This document shows positions 15,292 through 23,737 of a DNA stretch of 64,000 nucleotides, piece after piece. Positions within the stretch are counted from its first letter, which is position 1. The number at the start of each line of letters is the position of its first letter. The stretch lies in the NCBI RefSeq assembly GCF_014596525.1, contig NZ_MSJP01000089.1, forward strand, positions 41,305-105,304, in the 5' to 3' direction. Under the pieces are notes generated by a model, which was not told the origin of the DNA, searched no databases, and saw only the letters and a program-made list of their open reading frames with translations. This DNA is from Streptomyces sp. CBMA291. Its GTDB lineage: Bacteria > Actinomycetota > Actinomycetes > Streptomycetales > Streptomycetaceae. The position numbers and the translations under genes were made by a program.

Positions 15292-18197
15292 CGGGTGCCC
15301 CCGGGCGCGGTCCGGTGGCGCCGGGAGGCACGGGTCACGGCGTAGCCGCCGAGGGCGAGCAGCGCCGCCGCCGCGCCGAGCCACAGGGTGCGCAGACCGG
15401 TCGCGGCGAGGTGTCCGCCCTCGCCCTGGCCGCCGCCGGACCGGCCGGTGGCCGTGCCGTCGACGGTGCCGGTCCCACCGGCCGCCGTGCCGCCGGTCCC
15501 GCCGCCCGTGCCGCCGTCCTCGCCCGGGGTGATGATCACCGGGGCGGTCGCGGAGGAGGACGGGTGCGGGGTGCCGGTCGGCGTGGGCCGGGGGGCGGCG
15601 CCGTCGAGGTCGCGGTCGAGGACGGCGAAGGAGACTCCGTCGGTGCCGCCCAGCGCCTGCACGGACGCCCGGACGTCCGAGCCCTGGGTGTCGCCCGCGA
15701 CGGTGTCGAAGCCGCCGTCGGCGTTCTGCCGCGCGCGCAGGAAGGCACGGGCCTTCGCGATCTGCGCCTGGTACCGGGGGGCGTCCAGGGCCAGCCCCTG
15801 GAGGGCGAGGGCGGTGGAGTTCACCGAGTTGCCGGAGGCGCCGGGGAAGCCGCCGTCCGCGTACTGCCGTCCGGCCAGCCAGACGAGTGCCTTGTCCACG
15901 GCCGCCTGGGAGGCGGCGTCCGGCAGCAGGTCGACGGCCATCGCGGCCATCGCGGTGGAGTCCACCTCGTCGCCGCTCCGGACGGCGAGCAGGCTTCCCC
16001 AGGCTCCCGAGGGGCGCTGGAGGCTCTTCAGATAGGCGGTGGGAACGCTCGCGGCGTCCGTCTCGCCCGCCCGGAGCTGGGCGATGACGCCCAGGGACTG
16101 GTCGAAGACGGAACTCGCGTTGGTGTAGGCGCCCTTGGCGGCGCAGGGGCGGCCCGACTCCGGGGTCCTGGCGGCGCAGGTCTCCTCGGCGAGGGCCCGG
16201 ATCAGGTCCTGGCCGCCGAAGTCGCGGGCGTCGCGTCCGACGGACTGCGCGGCCAGCGCCGTCTTGCCGAGGGCGCCGCCCACCGGGTGCGTGGTGCCCG
16301 CCCCGGTGTAGTCGCCGATCGTCCGCCCGGCGGCGTCCTCGCCCCGGCCGTCCAGGAAGTCGACGACTCCGCGCAGGGTGGCGTCGTCGGTGCCGGTGGC
16401 GGCGAGCGCGTAGACGAGGTCGATGGTCATGCCGAAGTCGGCCCGCCCGGTGGGGTCGGAGGCGTAGTAGTGGCCCTGGAGCAGCCGGGCGGGATCCGTC
16501 AGATACGCGGTCGCCTTGGCCAGGTCGGGGGCCGGTCCCGAGGGCATGACCGGGCCGGTCGGGGTCGGCTTCGGCGTGGTGGCCGTCGGCTTCGGCGTGG
16601 TCGGCCTCGGGGTGCCGGGCGTCGGGGTGGGCGTGGGGAACGTCGGCGGTGTCGTCTCCTCGGCGGTCAGCCGCAGCAGGTCGGTGCGGGCGCCCGCGAC
16701 GGTGGCCGGGACGGTGGAGACGATCCGGGCCGTGGCGTCCTCCTCCTCGAAGGAGAAGCCGCCTTCCGGCAGCTGCTGCCCGGAGAGCCAGGAGACGGCG
16801 GCGTCGGCCCGCTCCGTGTCGCCGAGCGCCCGCAGCGCCTGCGCGGCCAGCCCGGTGGCGTACGGGCTGCTCACCATGGCGTAGTACACGGCGGGCAGGC
16901 CGCCGCTCGCCATGTCCGACTGGGCCTTGCGCAGGTAGTCCCGCCCGTCGGCGACCGCCTGGGGGTGGCCGCCCGCGCGCAGCAGCGCCATCACTGCGAG
17001 GCCGGTGGCGCCCGCCTCGCTCTCGCAGGACTCGCCGGGCCGGATGAGCATGCTGGTGAAGCCGCCGTCGTCGCACTGGAGTTCGGTGAGGCGGCGGACG
17101 GCCTCGGCGGGCGGGGTGACGCCGCGGCCGGTCAGGGCGATGACGGCCAGGGCCTGGCCCTCCGCCTTTCCGGCGGCGCGGCCGGAGACGGGGAAGTCGC
17201 CGGGGGTGGAGCAGTTCGGCGTCGTCGGGCCGGTGGCGCAGACGTTCCCGGCCAGGTCGGCGAGCAGGTCGCGGCCGCCGAAGGAGCGCGGGTCGCCGCC
17301 GGTCGCCTCGGCGACCAGGGCGAGCCGGGCCGCGGCCGTGGAGTTGGGCGCCCTGTCCGTGCCGTCCGGGTAGGCGTACGCGCCGAGGTGCTCGGGCCGG
17401 GCGAGCACGCCCGCGACCGTGGCGGCGGTGGCGTCGGCGCCGGTGGCGGCCAGGGCGAGGGCGTCCTCCGCGGTCGCCTGGTAGCTCAGATAGGCGTCGA
17501 TCTCGTCGACGACCCGCTCGCCGTCCTTGAGACGGCCGGTGAGCCAGCGGGTGGCGGCGGGCAGGTCGACCTCGGCGCGCGGGATCTGTGGGACCGGCGG
17601 GCCCGAGGGCTCCGGCGCGGGACCGGAGCCACCGGCCCGGACCTGGTCGGGGGTGAAGTCGGGCCCGCCGTTGCCGCCGCCGATGTCGGTCGCGCCGAAC
17701 ACCCAGGCGTCCACGTCGCCGGGCTTCAACTGACGCGCCATGGCGCCGTAGTTGCTGTACTTCCACTTCTTCTGGCCGGGCGAGGCCGTCCAGTACGACC
17801 AGTAGGCGGTGGCCTGCGGGGTGACGTCGCACGGCTCCGTGGCCGGGGTCGGGAACCGCGTACCACCGGCGAATCCGGCGTTGCCGATCCGGCAGAGGAA
17901 GCCGGGGCCGTCGTGGACGGTCCCCGCCGTGGTGAAGCCGCTCGACCAGAGCAGTTCGTAGCCGGTGGTGGGGGTGGTGTCGCAGCCGCGCTCGATCCCG
18001 CCGCCGAAGGGGCCGAAGTCGACGGCGACGACGGCGCCCGTGGTGGCCGTGCACCGCTCGACGGGGTCGGCCTTCGCGACCGGTGCCGAGGCGAGGAAGG
18101 CCACCCCGGTGCCGGTGGCGAGGAGGGCGGCCGTCGTCAGGGCGAGGAGACGCCCCTTCGTCCCCGCTCTCGCTCGCGTCGCCTGTCCGCTGTGCAC
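15288..18197 (-). CDS. Sortase-anchored surface protein with two alpha/alpha-barrel (prenyltransferase-like repeat) domains
   Basis: About 969 aa from the GTG at 18197, preferred because GAGGGG lies 5-6 nt upstream and a normal signal peptide follows (LLALTTAALLATGTGVAFLAS). A GTG at 18293 would add 32 residues without a ribosome site. Order: signal; the Cys-rich domain shared with the next gene (CDTTPTTGYELLWSSG, DVDAWVFGATDIGG); a first helical repeat domain with QCDDGGF and QLPEGGFSF motifs; a Pro/Thr linker (PTPTPTPGTPRPTTPKP); a second repeat domain with QYADGGFPG and QNADGGFD; a linker; and a wall-sorting end, LAATGLRTLWLG plus helix and RASRRHR. LAATG fits class E sortases. These repeat barrels resemble the N-terminal domain of intrinsic factor; the B12 riboswitch upstream supports that link. 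Binding itself is inferred. Confidence 0.78.
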   Translation of the reverse strand: MHSGQATRARAGTKGRLLALTTAALLATGTGVAFLASAPVAKADPVERCTATTGAVVAVDFGPFGGGIERGCDTTPTTGYELLWSSGFTTAGTVHDGPGFLCRIGNAGFAGGTRFPTPATEPCDVTPQATAYWSYWTASPGQKKWKYSNYGAMARQLKPGDVDAWVFGATDIGGGNGGPDFTPDQVRAGGSGPAPEPSGPPVPQIPRAEVDLPAATRWLTGRLKDGERVVDEIDAYLSYQATAEDALALAATGADATAATVAGVLARPEHLGAYAYPDGTDRAPNSTAAARLALVAEATGGDPRSFGGRDLLADLAGNVCATGPTTPNCSTPGDFPVSGRAAGKAEGQALAVIALTGRGVTPPAEAVRRLTELQCDDGGFTSMLIRPGESCESEAGATGLAVMALLRAGGHPQAVADGRDYLRKAQSDMASGGLPAVYYAMVSSPYATGLAAQALRALGDTERADAAVSWLSGQQLPEGGFSFEEEDATARIVSTVPATVAGARTDLLRLTAEETTPPTFPTPTPTPGTPRPTTPKPTATTPKPTPTGPVMPSGPAPDLAKATAYLTDPARLLQGHYYASDPTGRADFGMTIDLVYALAATGTDDATLRGVVDFLDGRGEDAAGRTIGDYTGAGTTHPVGGALGKTALAAQSVGRDARDFGGQDLIRALAEETCAARTPESGRPCAAKGAYTNASSVFDQSLGVIAQLRAGETDAASVPTAYLKSLQRPSGAWGSLLAVRSGDEVDSTAMAAMAVDLLPDAASQAAVDKALVWLAGRQYADGGFPGASGNSVNSTALALQGLALDAPRYQAQIAKARAFLRARQNADGGFDTVAGDTQGSDVRASVQALGGTDGVSFAVLDRDLDGAAPRPTPTGTPHPSSSATAPVIITPGEDGGTGGGTGGTAAGGTGTVDGTATGRSGGGQGEGGHLAATGLRTLWLGAAAALLALGGYAVTRASRRHRTAPGGTR

Positions 18198-18326
18198 GGC
18201 CCCTCGTCTCTGCCGTACGGACGCGGGCGCGCGGCGCGGACGCCCCCCGGAGGCGATGCCGAAGGGGGCGGGGACGGCCACGCCGTAGTCCACGACGGCG
18301 TTGGTGCTCGATGGTTCGAATTTCCC

Positions 18327-18410
18327 GGGCCACAGGTATTCCGGCTCGCCCGGACGGTGCCGGGCCTACGGTTGCGGGTCAGCTCCGGCGTCGAACCGGA
18401 TTCCCCTGAG
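18327..18410 (-). promoter_or_regulatory. Short cobalamin riboswitch for the surface-protein/ECF operon
   Basis: On the minus strand: CTCAGGGGAATCCGG, then CGCCGGAGCTGACCCGCAACCG, then after a short hairpin the B12 box GAGCCGGAATACCTGTGG. The peripheral arm between core and box is much shorter than in the other two leftward copies at 9755 and 23333, pointing to the compact (Cbl-II) class. The preferred gene start lies about 130 nt downstream, nearly the same spacing as for the divergent copy on the other strand. Confidence 0.85.
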
Positions 18411-18539
18411 GCTGAGTGCGTATCAGCCGCACATGGAACAGGGATTCGGCTACGGAGTCAAGACCTGCCCCCTTCCTGCGAGTTCACGGGCTCACGGACA
18501 GTGGCGGACCTCGCCGGGCTGAGGTAGCGTCCCGAATCG

Positions 18540-18635
18540 CCAGAGGGGGGAACCCGGTGGGAATCCGGGGCTGACGCGCAGCGGTGTGGGACGGCTTCGT
18601 GCCGTGCCGAGCCCGAATGCCCCGACGGCACGGAA
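18540..18635 (+). promoter_or_regulatory. Short cobalamin riboswitch for the secreted barrel/DUF4430 gene
   Basis: Plus strand: GGGGGGAACCCGGTGGGAAT leads into CCGGGGCTGACGCGCAGCGGTG, then a short stem and GAGCCCGAATGCCCC as a variant B12 box. The stretch from 18599 to 18632 can also form an alternative hairpin (CGTGCCGT with ACGGCACG) that would overlap the box, giving a possible switch. The gene start follows 125-130 nt later. It is back to back with the leftward riboswitch at 18327-18410. Confidence 0.82.
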
Positions 18636-18759
18636 CCAACAGAGAGCCGTACCACGCGCATGCGGACGGCGGCCCCCTGGCCCTGCCGTCCCGGCGCCCC
18701 TCGGCGCGCGGCTCGCACGGGCCGGAGCGGTCGGCGTCCGCCGACTCCAGGAGCAGCCC

Positions 18760-20172
18760 GTGCCCCTTTCCCGAACCTCCCGACGCCTCGCGCTCGCGAC
18801 CCCGGCGGCGCTCGGCGCGCTCGCGCTGGGCGTCCTGCCCGCCTTCGCCACCTCGACCCCGGCGCAGATCGCGACGTCCAGGACCAACGGCGTCGCCTAC
18901 CTCAAGACCCTCCAGGGGGCGGACGGTTCCTACGCCGGATCGGGCCTCTCCAACGAGTGGGCGTTCAGTGCCTTCGCCGCCGCCGGAACGGCCGTCGTCG
19001 ACGTCGCCCCCGGCGGCGACACGACGAAGAACGCGCGCACCGTCTACCGCACCCTCCTGTCGGGCTCCACCTGGCCCTCCGCCTCCCCGGTCGTCACCGA
19101 CTACGAGCGCGGCACGCTCAACGCGTACGCGGCGGGCATCGACCCGGCCCGCGTCTCCGCCTCCCGCAATCTGATCGCCGACATCTACGGCTACTGGCAG
19201 ACCGCCGAGCCCGGCTACTTCGGCCCCTCCGCCAACTTCAACGGCACCGTCTTCGCCGCCCTCGCCCTCGGCGGCGCGAAGACCCAGGCGGGCGGCGGGC
19301 GCGTCCCGCAGGCCCTCACCGACGCGCTCGTGGCCAGGCTCCGCGCCAACCAGCACGACGACGGCGGCTGGACCTACCAGAAGGTCGAGGGCAGCCCCAC
19401 GGGTCTCGGCTCCGCGAGCGACATCGACATGACGGGCGCGGCCATGGCCGCCCTCTGCGTCTCGGGCGTGCCGAACACCGACACCGACATCGTCCAGGCC
19501 AAGGCCTTCCTCAAGGACAAGCTGGTCGACGGCACCGGCGCCTTCAACTCCCTGTACGGGGTCAACACCAGCTCCAACGGCTGGGGCATATCGGGGCTCG
19601 AAGCCTGCGGCATCGACCCGCAGTCCACCGACTTCACCACCCCCAGCGGCAAGACCCCGGTCGACTTCCTCCTCGCCAACCAGTACAAACCGGCCGGTGG
19701 CTTCAAGTACAAGCCCACCGACACCGGCGCCTCCGCCTACGCGTCCCTCGACGCCCTGCGGGCCGTCGCGGGCGGCGGCTTCACCTCCGCCCCGCCGGTC
19801 CCGGTCACCTCCGGCGCCACCCGGTGGGTCGCCCAGTCCTCCTTCGCCTCCGGCACCGCCACCAGGCTGGCCCTCACCGTCGACGACGGCGCGGGCGGCC
19901 TGAAGGTCTGCTCCGTCTCCTTCACGCCCACCGGTACGACGACCACGCTGGGCGCGGTCCTCGACGCCGCCGTCACGGCGGGCGCGCCCGCCGGGTGTGT
20001 CACGGGACTCACGCCGTCCTCCGGCACGGGCACGATCACCACGGTGAACGGCAAGGCCAACAGCGGCTCCGGGACCTGGAAGGCGAGCGTCGACGGCTCC
20101 GCGTTCACGGCGGCCACCCGCGAGAAGTCCATCGGCGTCGGCGACACGATCGCGCTGCGCTGGGGCGTCTGA
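18760..20172 (+). CDS. Secreted intrinsic-factor-like protein: alpha/alpha barrel plus DUF4430-type domain
   Basis: 470 aa from a GTG with AGGAG six bases upstream. The signal peptide is LALATPAALGALALGVLPAF, cleaved near ATS. Residues about 40-340 form helical repeats of the prenyltransferase/squalene-oxidase type (GVAYLKTLQGADGSYAG; LRANQHDDGGWTYQK; LLANQYKPAGGFKYKPTD). Residues 345-470 end in a beta domain resembling DUF4430 (TTLGAVLDAAVTAG; GTWKASVDGS; IGVGDTIALRWG). This two-domain order is the same as in animal intrinsic factor and transcobalamin. No membrane or wall anchor is visible, so it should be released. The upstream cobalamin riboswitch supports corrinoid scavenging. Prenyltransferase activity is unlikely, because the protein is exported and no catalytic residues are evident. 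Confidence 0.8.
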   Translation: MPLSRTSRRLALATPAALGALALGVLPAFATSTPAQIATSRTNGVAYLKTLQGADGSYAGSGLSNEWAFSAFAAAGTAVVDVAPGGDTTKNARTVYRTLLSGSTWPSASPVVTDYERGTLNAYAAGIDPARVSASRNLIADIYGYWQTAEPGYFGPSANFNGTVFAALALGGAKTQAGGGRVPQALTDALVARLRANQHDDGGWTYQKVEGSPTGLGSASDIDMTGAAMAALCVSGVPNTDTDIVQAKAFLKDKLVDGTGAFNSLYGVNTSSNGWGISGLEACGIDPQSTDFTTPSGKTPVDFLLANQYKPAGGFKYKPTDTGASAYASLDALRAVAGGGFTSAPPVPVTSGATRWVAQSSFASGTATRLALTVDDGAGGLKVCSVSFTPTGTTTTLGAVLDAAVTAGAPAGCVTGLTPSSGTGTITTVNGKANSGSGTWKASVDGSAFTAATREKSIGVGDTIALRWGV

Positions 20173-20175
20173 CAG

Positions 20176-20213
20176 CCGGTCCTGCCAGGGCGGACCCGCC
20201 CCGGCAGGACCGG
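20176..20213. terminator. Long hairpin terminator
   Basis: CCGGTCCTGCC and GGCAGGACCGG pair, and the inner GGGCGG/CCGCCC continues the stem with one A-C mismatch and a 2-nt loop. It lies between the convergent barrel/DUF4430 gene and the thioesterase gene, so it serves both strands. Confidence 0.8.
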
Positions 20214-20217
20214 GCTC

Positions 20218-20694
20218 TCACACCGGCGCGGGCAGGCTCGCGGCGAGCGCGGGGACCGGGCGCGGGGCCCCTTCGGTGTCGATGGCCACGAAGGTCAGGA
20301 ACGCGGTGGCGACCTCGGTCGCCGGACCGGAGTGGTTCCACCGCTCGGCGGTCACCCGGACCCCGACCGTCATGGAGGTCCGCCCGGCCCGTTCCAGTCC
20401 CGCCTCGACGCTGAGCAGGTCCCCGGCCCGTACGGGGGCGAGGAAGGTCATCCGGTCGACCGAGACGGTGACGGCCGGGCCTCCGGCGTGCCGTCCGGCG
20501 GCGGCGGCCGCGGCGTCGTCGATCAGCTTCATCATCACACCGCCGTGGATGGTGCCGTACAGATTGGTGTCGTGCTCGCTCATGATGTGCGCGAGCACCA
20601 CCCGTGAGTCGTCCGGCGTCTTGACCTGACGGGTGACGGGCGTCGTCGCGGCGGGGGCGGTGGGGCCAGGGGGGGTGACGGTGGGATCGGCCAC
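20218..20694 (-). CDS. Acyl-CoA thioesterase, hotdog fold
   Basis: 158 aa from a GTG. The core HIMSEHDTNLYGTIHGGVMM carries the asparagine/glycine-histidine-glycine arrangement of YciA/cytosolic acyl-CoA hydrolases, followed by LIDDAAAAAAGRHAGG, DRMTFLAPVRAGDLLSVEAG (the substrate-lining strand) and ATAFLTFVAID. The first 20 residues are Pro/Thr-rich and probably disordered. It would hydrolyse acyl-CoA esters in the cytoplasm; chain length cannot be read from sequence. It sits downstream of metE on the same strand, but a hairpin at 20776 separates them, so it is probably not part of the B12 regulon. Confidence 0.85.
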   Translation of the reverse strand: MADPTVTPPGPTAPAATTPVTRQVKTPDDSRVVLAHIMSEHDTNLYGTIHGGVMMKLIDDAAAAAAGRHAGGPAVTVSVDRMTFLAPVRAGDLLSVEAGLERAGRTSMTVGVRVTAERWNHSGPATEVATAFLTFVAIDTEGAPRPVPALAASLPAPV

Positions 20695-20775
20695 GTCAGC
20701 TCTCCTTCATCTCGGTGGGGTGCCGCCCGCGCGTCCGGATCGCGGAGGCGCGGGCGGCGACGGTCCCGGACGGAT

Positions 20776-20817
20776 GGCCGGAGGCGGGGCGGCCCGTGGA
20801 CCGCTCCGCCTCCGGCC
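20776..20817 (-). terminator. Hairpin terminator after metE
   Basis: Perfect 12-bp inverted repeat GGCCGGAGGCGG / CCGCCTCCGGCC with an 18-nt loop, 22 bp past the metE stop. It would end the long metE transcript before the thioesterase gene. Confidence 0.7.
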
Positions 20818-20838
20818 GCCGGGACCGGTGGGGTCTCG

Positions 20839-23157
20839 TCAGGACGCGGACAGTTCGCCCCGGACGGTCCGGGCCGCCGCGACGAGGTTCTCCAGGGAGG
20901 CCCGGGTCTCCTCCCAGCCACGGGTCTTCAGACCGCAGTCGGGGTTGACCCAGAGCCGCTCGGCGGGAATCGCCCGGAGCCCTTCGCGGAGCAGGGCCGT
21001 GGCCTCCTCGGCGGAGGGCACGCGCGGCGAGTGGATGTCCCAGACGCCGGGCCCGGCCTCGCGCGGGTAGCCGTGGGCGGCGAGCTCGCGGGCGACCTGC
21101 ATGTGGGAGCGGGCGGCCTCCAGGCTGATGACGTCGGCGTCGAGGTCGTCGATGGCCTGCACGATGTCGCCGAACTCGGCGTAGCACATGTGGGTGTGGA
21201 TCTGGGTCTCCGGCCGCACCCCGGCGGTGGTGAGCCGGAACGCCTCGGTCGCCCAGGCGAGGTACGCGGCGTGGTCGGCCTCCCGCAGCGGAAGCGTCTC
21301 GCGCAGCGCGGGCTCGTCGACCTGGATGACGGCGGTGCCCGCGGCCTCCAGGTCGGCCACCTCGTCGCGCAGGGCGAGGGCCACCTGACGAGCGGTCTCG
21401 CCGAGGGGCTGGTCGTCGCGGACGAAGGACCAGGCGAGCATGGTGACGGGCCCGGTGAGCATGCCCTTGACCGGCTTGCCGGTGAGGGACTGGGCGTACG
21501 TCGTCCAGCGGACGGTCATCGGCTCCGGGCGCGAGATGTCACCGGCGAGGATCGGGGGCCGGACGTAGCGGGTGCCGTAGGACTGGACCCAGCCGTGCCG
21601 GGTGGCGAGGTAGCCGGTGAGCCGCTCGGCGAAGTACTGCACCATGTCGTTGCGCTCGGGCTCGCCGTGCACGAGGACGTCGAGGCCGGTCTTCTCCTGG
21701 AAGGCCACGACCTCCCGGATCTCCGCGCGGACGCGCTCCTCGTATCCGGCGGTGTCGGTCCGCCCGGCGCGCAGGTCGGCGCGGGCGACGCGCAGGGCGT
21801 CGGTCTGCGGGAAGGAGCCGATGGTGGTGGTCGGCAGCGGCGGCAGGGCGAGGTGGGCCCGCTGGGCGGCGGCGCGTTCCCGGTAGGGAAGGGAGCGGCG
21901 GCCGTCCCCGTCGGCGACGGCCGAGGTCCTGGCGCGTACGGCGGGATCACGGGTGATCGGGGAGCCGGCGCGGGAGGCGAGCGCGGCGCGGTTGGCGGCC
22001 AGCTCGCCGGCGATGGCGCCGGTGCCCCGGCTGAGGCCGGTGGCGAGGGTGACGATCTCGGCGGTCTTCTGGCGGGCGAAGGAGAGCCAGCGCAGGATCA
22101 GCGGGTCGATGTCCTTCTCGGCCGCCGCGTCGAGGGGGACGTGGAGCAGCGAGCAGGAGGCGGAGACGTCGACGCGGTCGGCGAGACCGAGCAGGGTGCC
22201 GAGGGTGGCCAGGGACTTCTCCAGGTCGGCGGCCCAGATGTTGCGGCCGTCGACGACGCCCGCGACCAGCCGCTTGCCGGGCAGCCCGCCGACGGCGGCG
22301 AGGGCGTCCAGGTTGGCGGCGGCAGGCCCGGTGAAGTCGAGGGCGAGACCTTCGACGGGCGCCTTGGCGAGGACGGGCAGGGCGTCGCCGAGCCGGTCGA
22401 AATAGGAGGCCACGAGGAGCCGCGGCCGGTCCTCGACGGCGCCGAGGTCGCGCAAGGCGCGGGCGGCGGCGCTCAGTTCGGCCGGGGTGCGGTCCTGCAC
22501 CAGGGCGGGCTCGTCGAGCTGCACCCACTCGGCGCCGGCCGCCCGCAGGTCGGCGAGGACTTCGGCGTACACGGGCAGCAGCCGGTCGAGCAGGGTCAGC
22601 GGGTCGAAGTCCGCCGCCACCCCGGGGGCGGGCTTGGCGAGCAGCAGATAGGTGACGGGCCCGACGAGGACGGGCCGGGGCGAGAGCCCCAGCGCGAGGG
22701 CCTCCTCCAGCTGGGCCACCTGCCGTGAGGAGTCGGCGGCGAAGACCGTGCCGGGACCCAACTCGGGGACGAGGTAGTGGTAATTGGTGTCGAACCACTT
22801 GGTCATCTCCAGCGGGGCGACGTCCCGCGTGCCCCGGGCCATGGCGAAGTAGCCGTCCAGCGGGTCGGCGGCCACCGCCTCCCGGTGCCGGGCGGGGAGG
22901 GCGCCCACCATCACCGTGGTGTCGAGGACGTGGTCGTAGTACGAGAAGTCGCCGGTCGGCACGTCGGTGACGCCCGCATCGGCGAGCTGCCGCCAGTGGG
23001 CGCGGCGCAGTCCGGCGGCGGTGGCGTGGAGGTCGTCGGCGGAGACCCGGCCCTTCCAGTACCCCTCGATCGCCTTCTTCAGTTCCCGGTCGCCACCCTG
23101 ACGGGGGTAGCCGTACACGGTGGCCCGTGTCGCCGCGGCTGCGGACTTCGTGGTCAC
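20839..23157 (-). CDS. metE: Cobalamin-independent methionine synthase
   Basis: 772 aa, the normal length. It transfers the methyl group of 5-methyltetrahydropteroyl-glutamate to homocysteine in the cytoplasm, without B12. Start: GTG at 23157 with AAGGAG upstream, giving MTTKSAAAATRATVYGYPRQ. The N-terminal half has the usual WFDTNYHYLVPE. The C-terminal half has LPTTTIGSFPQT, and zinc ligands in IHTHMCYAEF (His, Cys) and WVNPDCGLKTRGW (Cys). It is monocistronic behind a cobalamin riboswitch at 23333-23495, the classic arrangement in which B12 turns off the B12-independent enzyme, implying that a B12-dependent MetH exists elsewhere in the genome. Confidence 0.97.
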   Translation of the reverse strand: MTTKSAAAATRATVYGYPRQGGDRELKKAIEGYWKGRVSADDLHATAAGLRRAHWRQLADAGVTDVPTGDFSYYDHVLDTTVMVGALPARHREAVAADPLDGYFAMARGTRDVAPLEMTKWFDTNYHYLVPELGPGTVFAADSSRQVAQLEEALALGLSPRPVLVGPVTYLLLAKPAPGVAADFDPLTLLDRLLPVYAEVLADLRAAGAEWVQLDEPALVQDRTPAELSAAARALRDLGAVEDRPRLLVASYFDRLGDALPVLAKAPVEGLALDFTGPAAANLDALAAVGGLPGKRLVAGVVDGRNIWAADLEKSLATLGTLLGLADRVDVSASCSLLHVPLDAAAEKDIDPLILRWLSFARQKTAEIVTLATGLSRGTGAIAGELAANRAALASRAGSPITRDPAVRARTSAVADGDGRRSLPYRERAAAQRAHLALPPLPTTTIGSFPQTDALRVARADLRAGRTDTAGYEERVRAEIREVVAFQEKTGLDVLVHGEPERNDMVQYFAERLTGYLATRHGWVQSYGTRYVRPPILAGDISRPEPMTVRWTTYAQSLTGKPVKGMLTGPVTMLAWSFVRDDQPLGETARQVALALRDEVADLEAAGTAVIQVDEPALRETLPLREADHAAYLAWATEAFRLTTAGVRPETQIHTHMCYAEFGDIVQAIDDLDADVISLEAARSHMQVARELAAHGYPREAGPGVWDIHSPRVPSAEEATALLREGLRAIPAERLWVNPDCGLKTRGWEETRASLENLVAAARTVRGELSAS

Positions 23158-23332
23158 GGAGATCTCCTTCGCGAGATGAATCCCTGAGGTCCCGGCGACG
23201 GGACGAGAGACGCGAAGGGGCGACGAGCCGGGCGGGGAACGCGTGCGCGGTGGGCACACTGCTCCGCCTGGTGTGTACGCCGACCCGCCCTCGAGGTCAC
23301 CGGGATGTCCGCGCGCGGAATCGTCCGCGTGC

Positions 23333-23495
23333 GGGCAACGGGCAGGTCTTCGGACTCGCGGGCACGCCCTCCTCGTGGAGGACTCCTACTGGCCGTCGCT
23401 TCCCGGACCCGTCCCGGATCCAGTGCGTATGACGGCGGTCGTTCCCGCTCACCGCTGCGGGGCAGTCCCGGATTCCCACCGGGTTCCCTCTTGCG
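23333..23495 (-). promoter_or_regulatory. Cobalamin riboswitch upstream of metE
   Basis: Minus strand: AGAGGGAACCCGGTGGGAA, then TCCGGGACTGCCCCGCAGCG, the canonical aptamer core. A long peripheral arm of about 110 nt follows, then the B12 box GAGTCCGAAGACCTGCC. About 175 nt of leader separate the box from the metE GTG. The rest of the 23158-23737 interval contains this leader and the chitinase terminator, and no gene. Confidence 0.95.
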
Positions 23496-23627
23496 ACGCC
23501 TCCCGTCTGGCGGACGGGGCGAACCAGCTGCACGCGCCACCCTACGGCGCGAGGAGGCCGCACGAGGCCCCGTATCCACGATGCGGACCGTGACGTGAGA
23601 CACGGCGCGCGGCCGTACGGGAAAAGA

Positions 23628-23663
23628 GCCCGGACGGGCGGCCTTCCGACCGCCCGTCCGGGC
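23628..23663 (-). terminator. Hairpin terminator downstream of the chitinase gene
   Basis: Perfect 14-bp stem GCCCGGACGGGCGG / CCGCCCGTCCGGGC with an 8-nt loop, 74 bp past the chitinase stop, before the metE riboswitch region. Confidence 0.75.
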
Positions 23664-23737
23664 CCGGTGCGCGGCCCGGTCCCCACCGGGCCACTCGCTC
23701 TTTCTCCCTGTGCTGCCGTCCCTTCGCTCCGGGCCGG

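Noticed and set aside
14320..18333. A 1337-codon open frame on the minus strand covering two surface-protein genes
   Set aside because: Its first three-quarters are Arg/Gly/Pro-rich read-through in the wrong frame of the double-barrel gene. Only the last 323 codons, after the ATG at 15291, have coding character.
18454..18470. A lone B12-box-like sequence on the plus strand (GGAGTCAAGACCTGCCC)
   Set aside because: No aptamer core precedes it on that strand; the true plus-strand core starts 75 bp further right and has its own box. It could be a relic, but it is not counted as a riboswitch.
18760..20172. Calling the secreted barrel protein a terpene cyclase or prenyltransferase
   Set aside because: The repeats match that superfamily, but the protein is exported, ends in a DUF4430-type domain, shows no catalytic Asp-rich motif and sits behind a B12 riboswitch.
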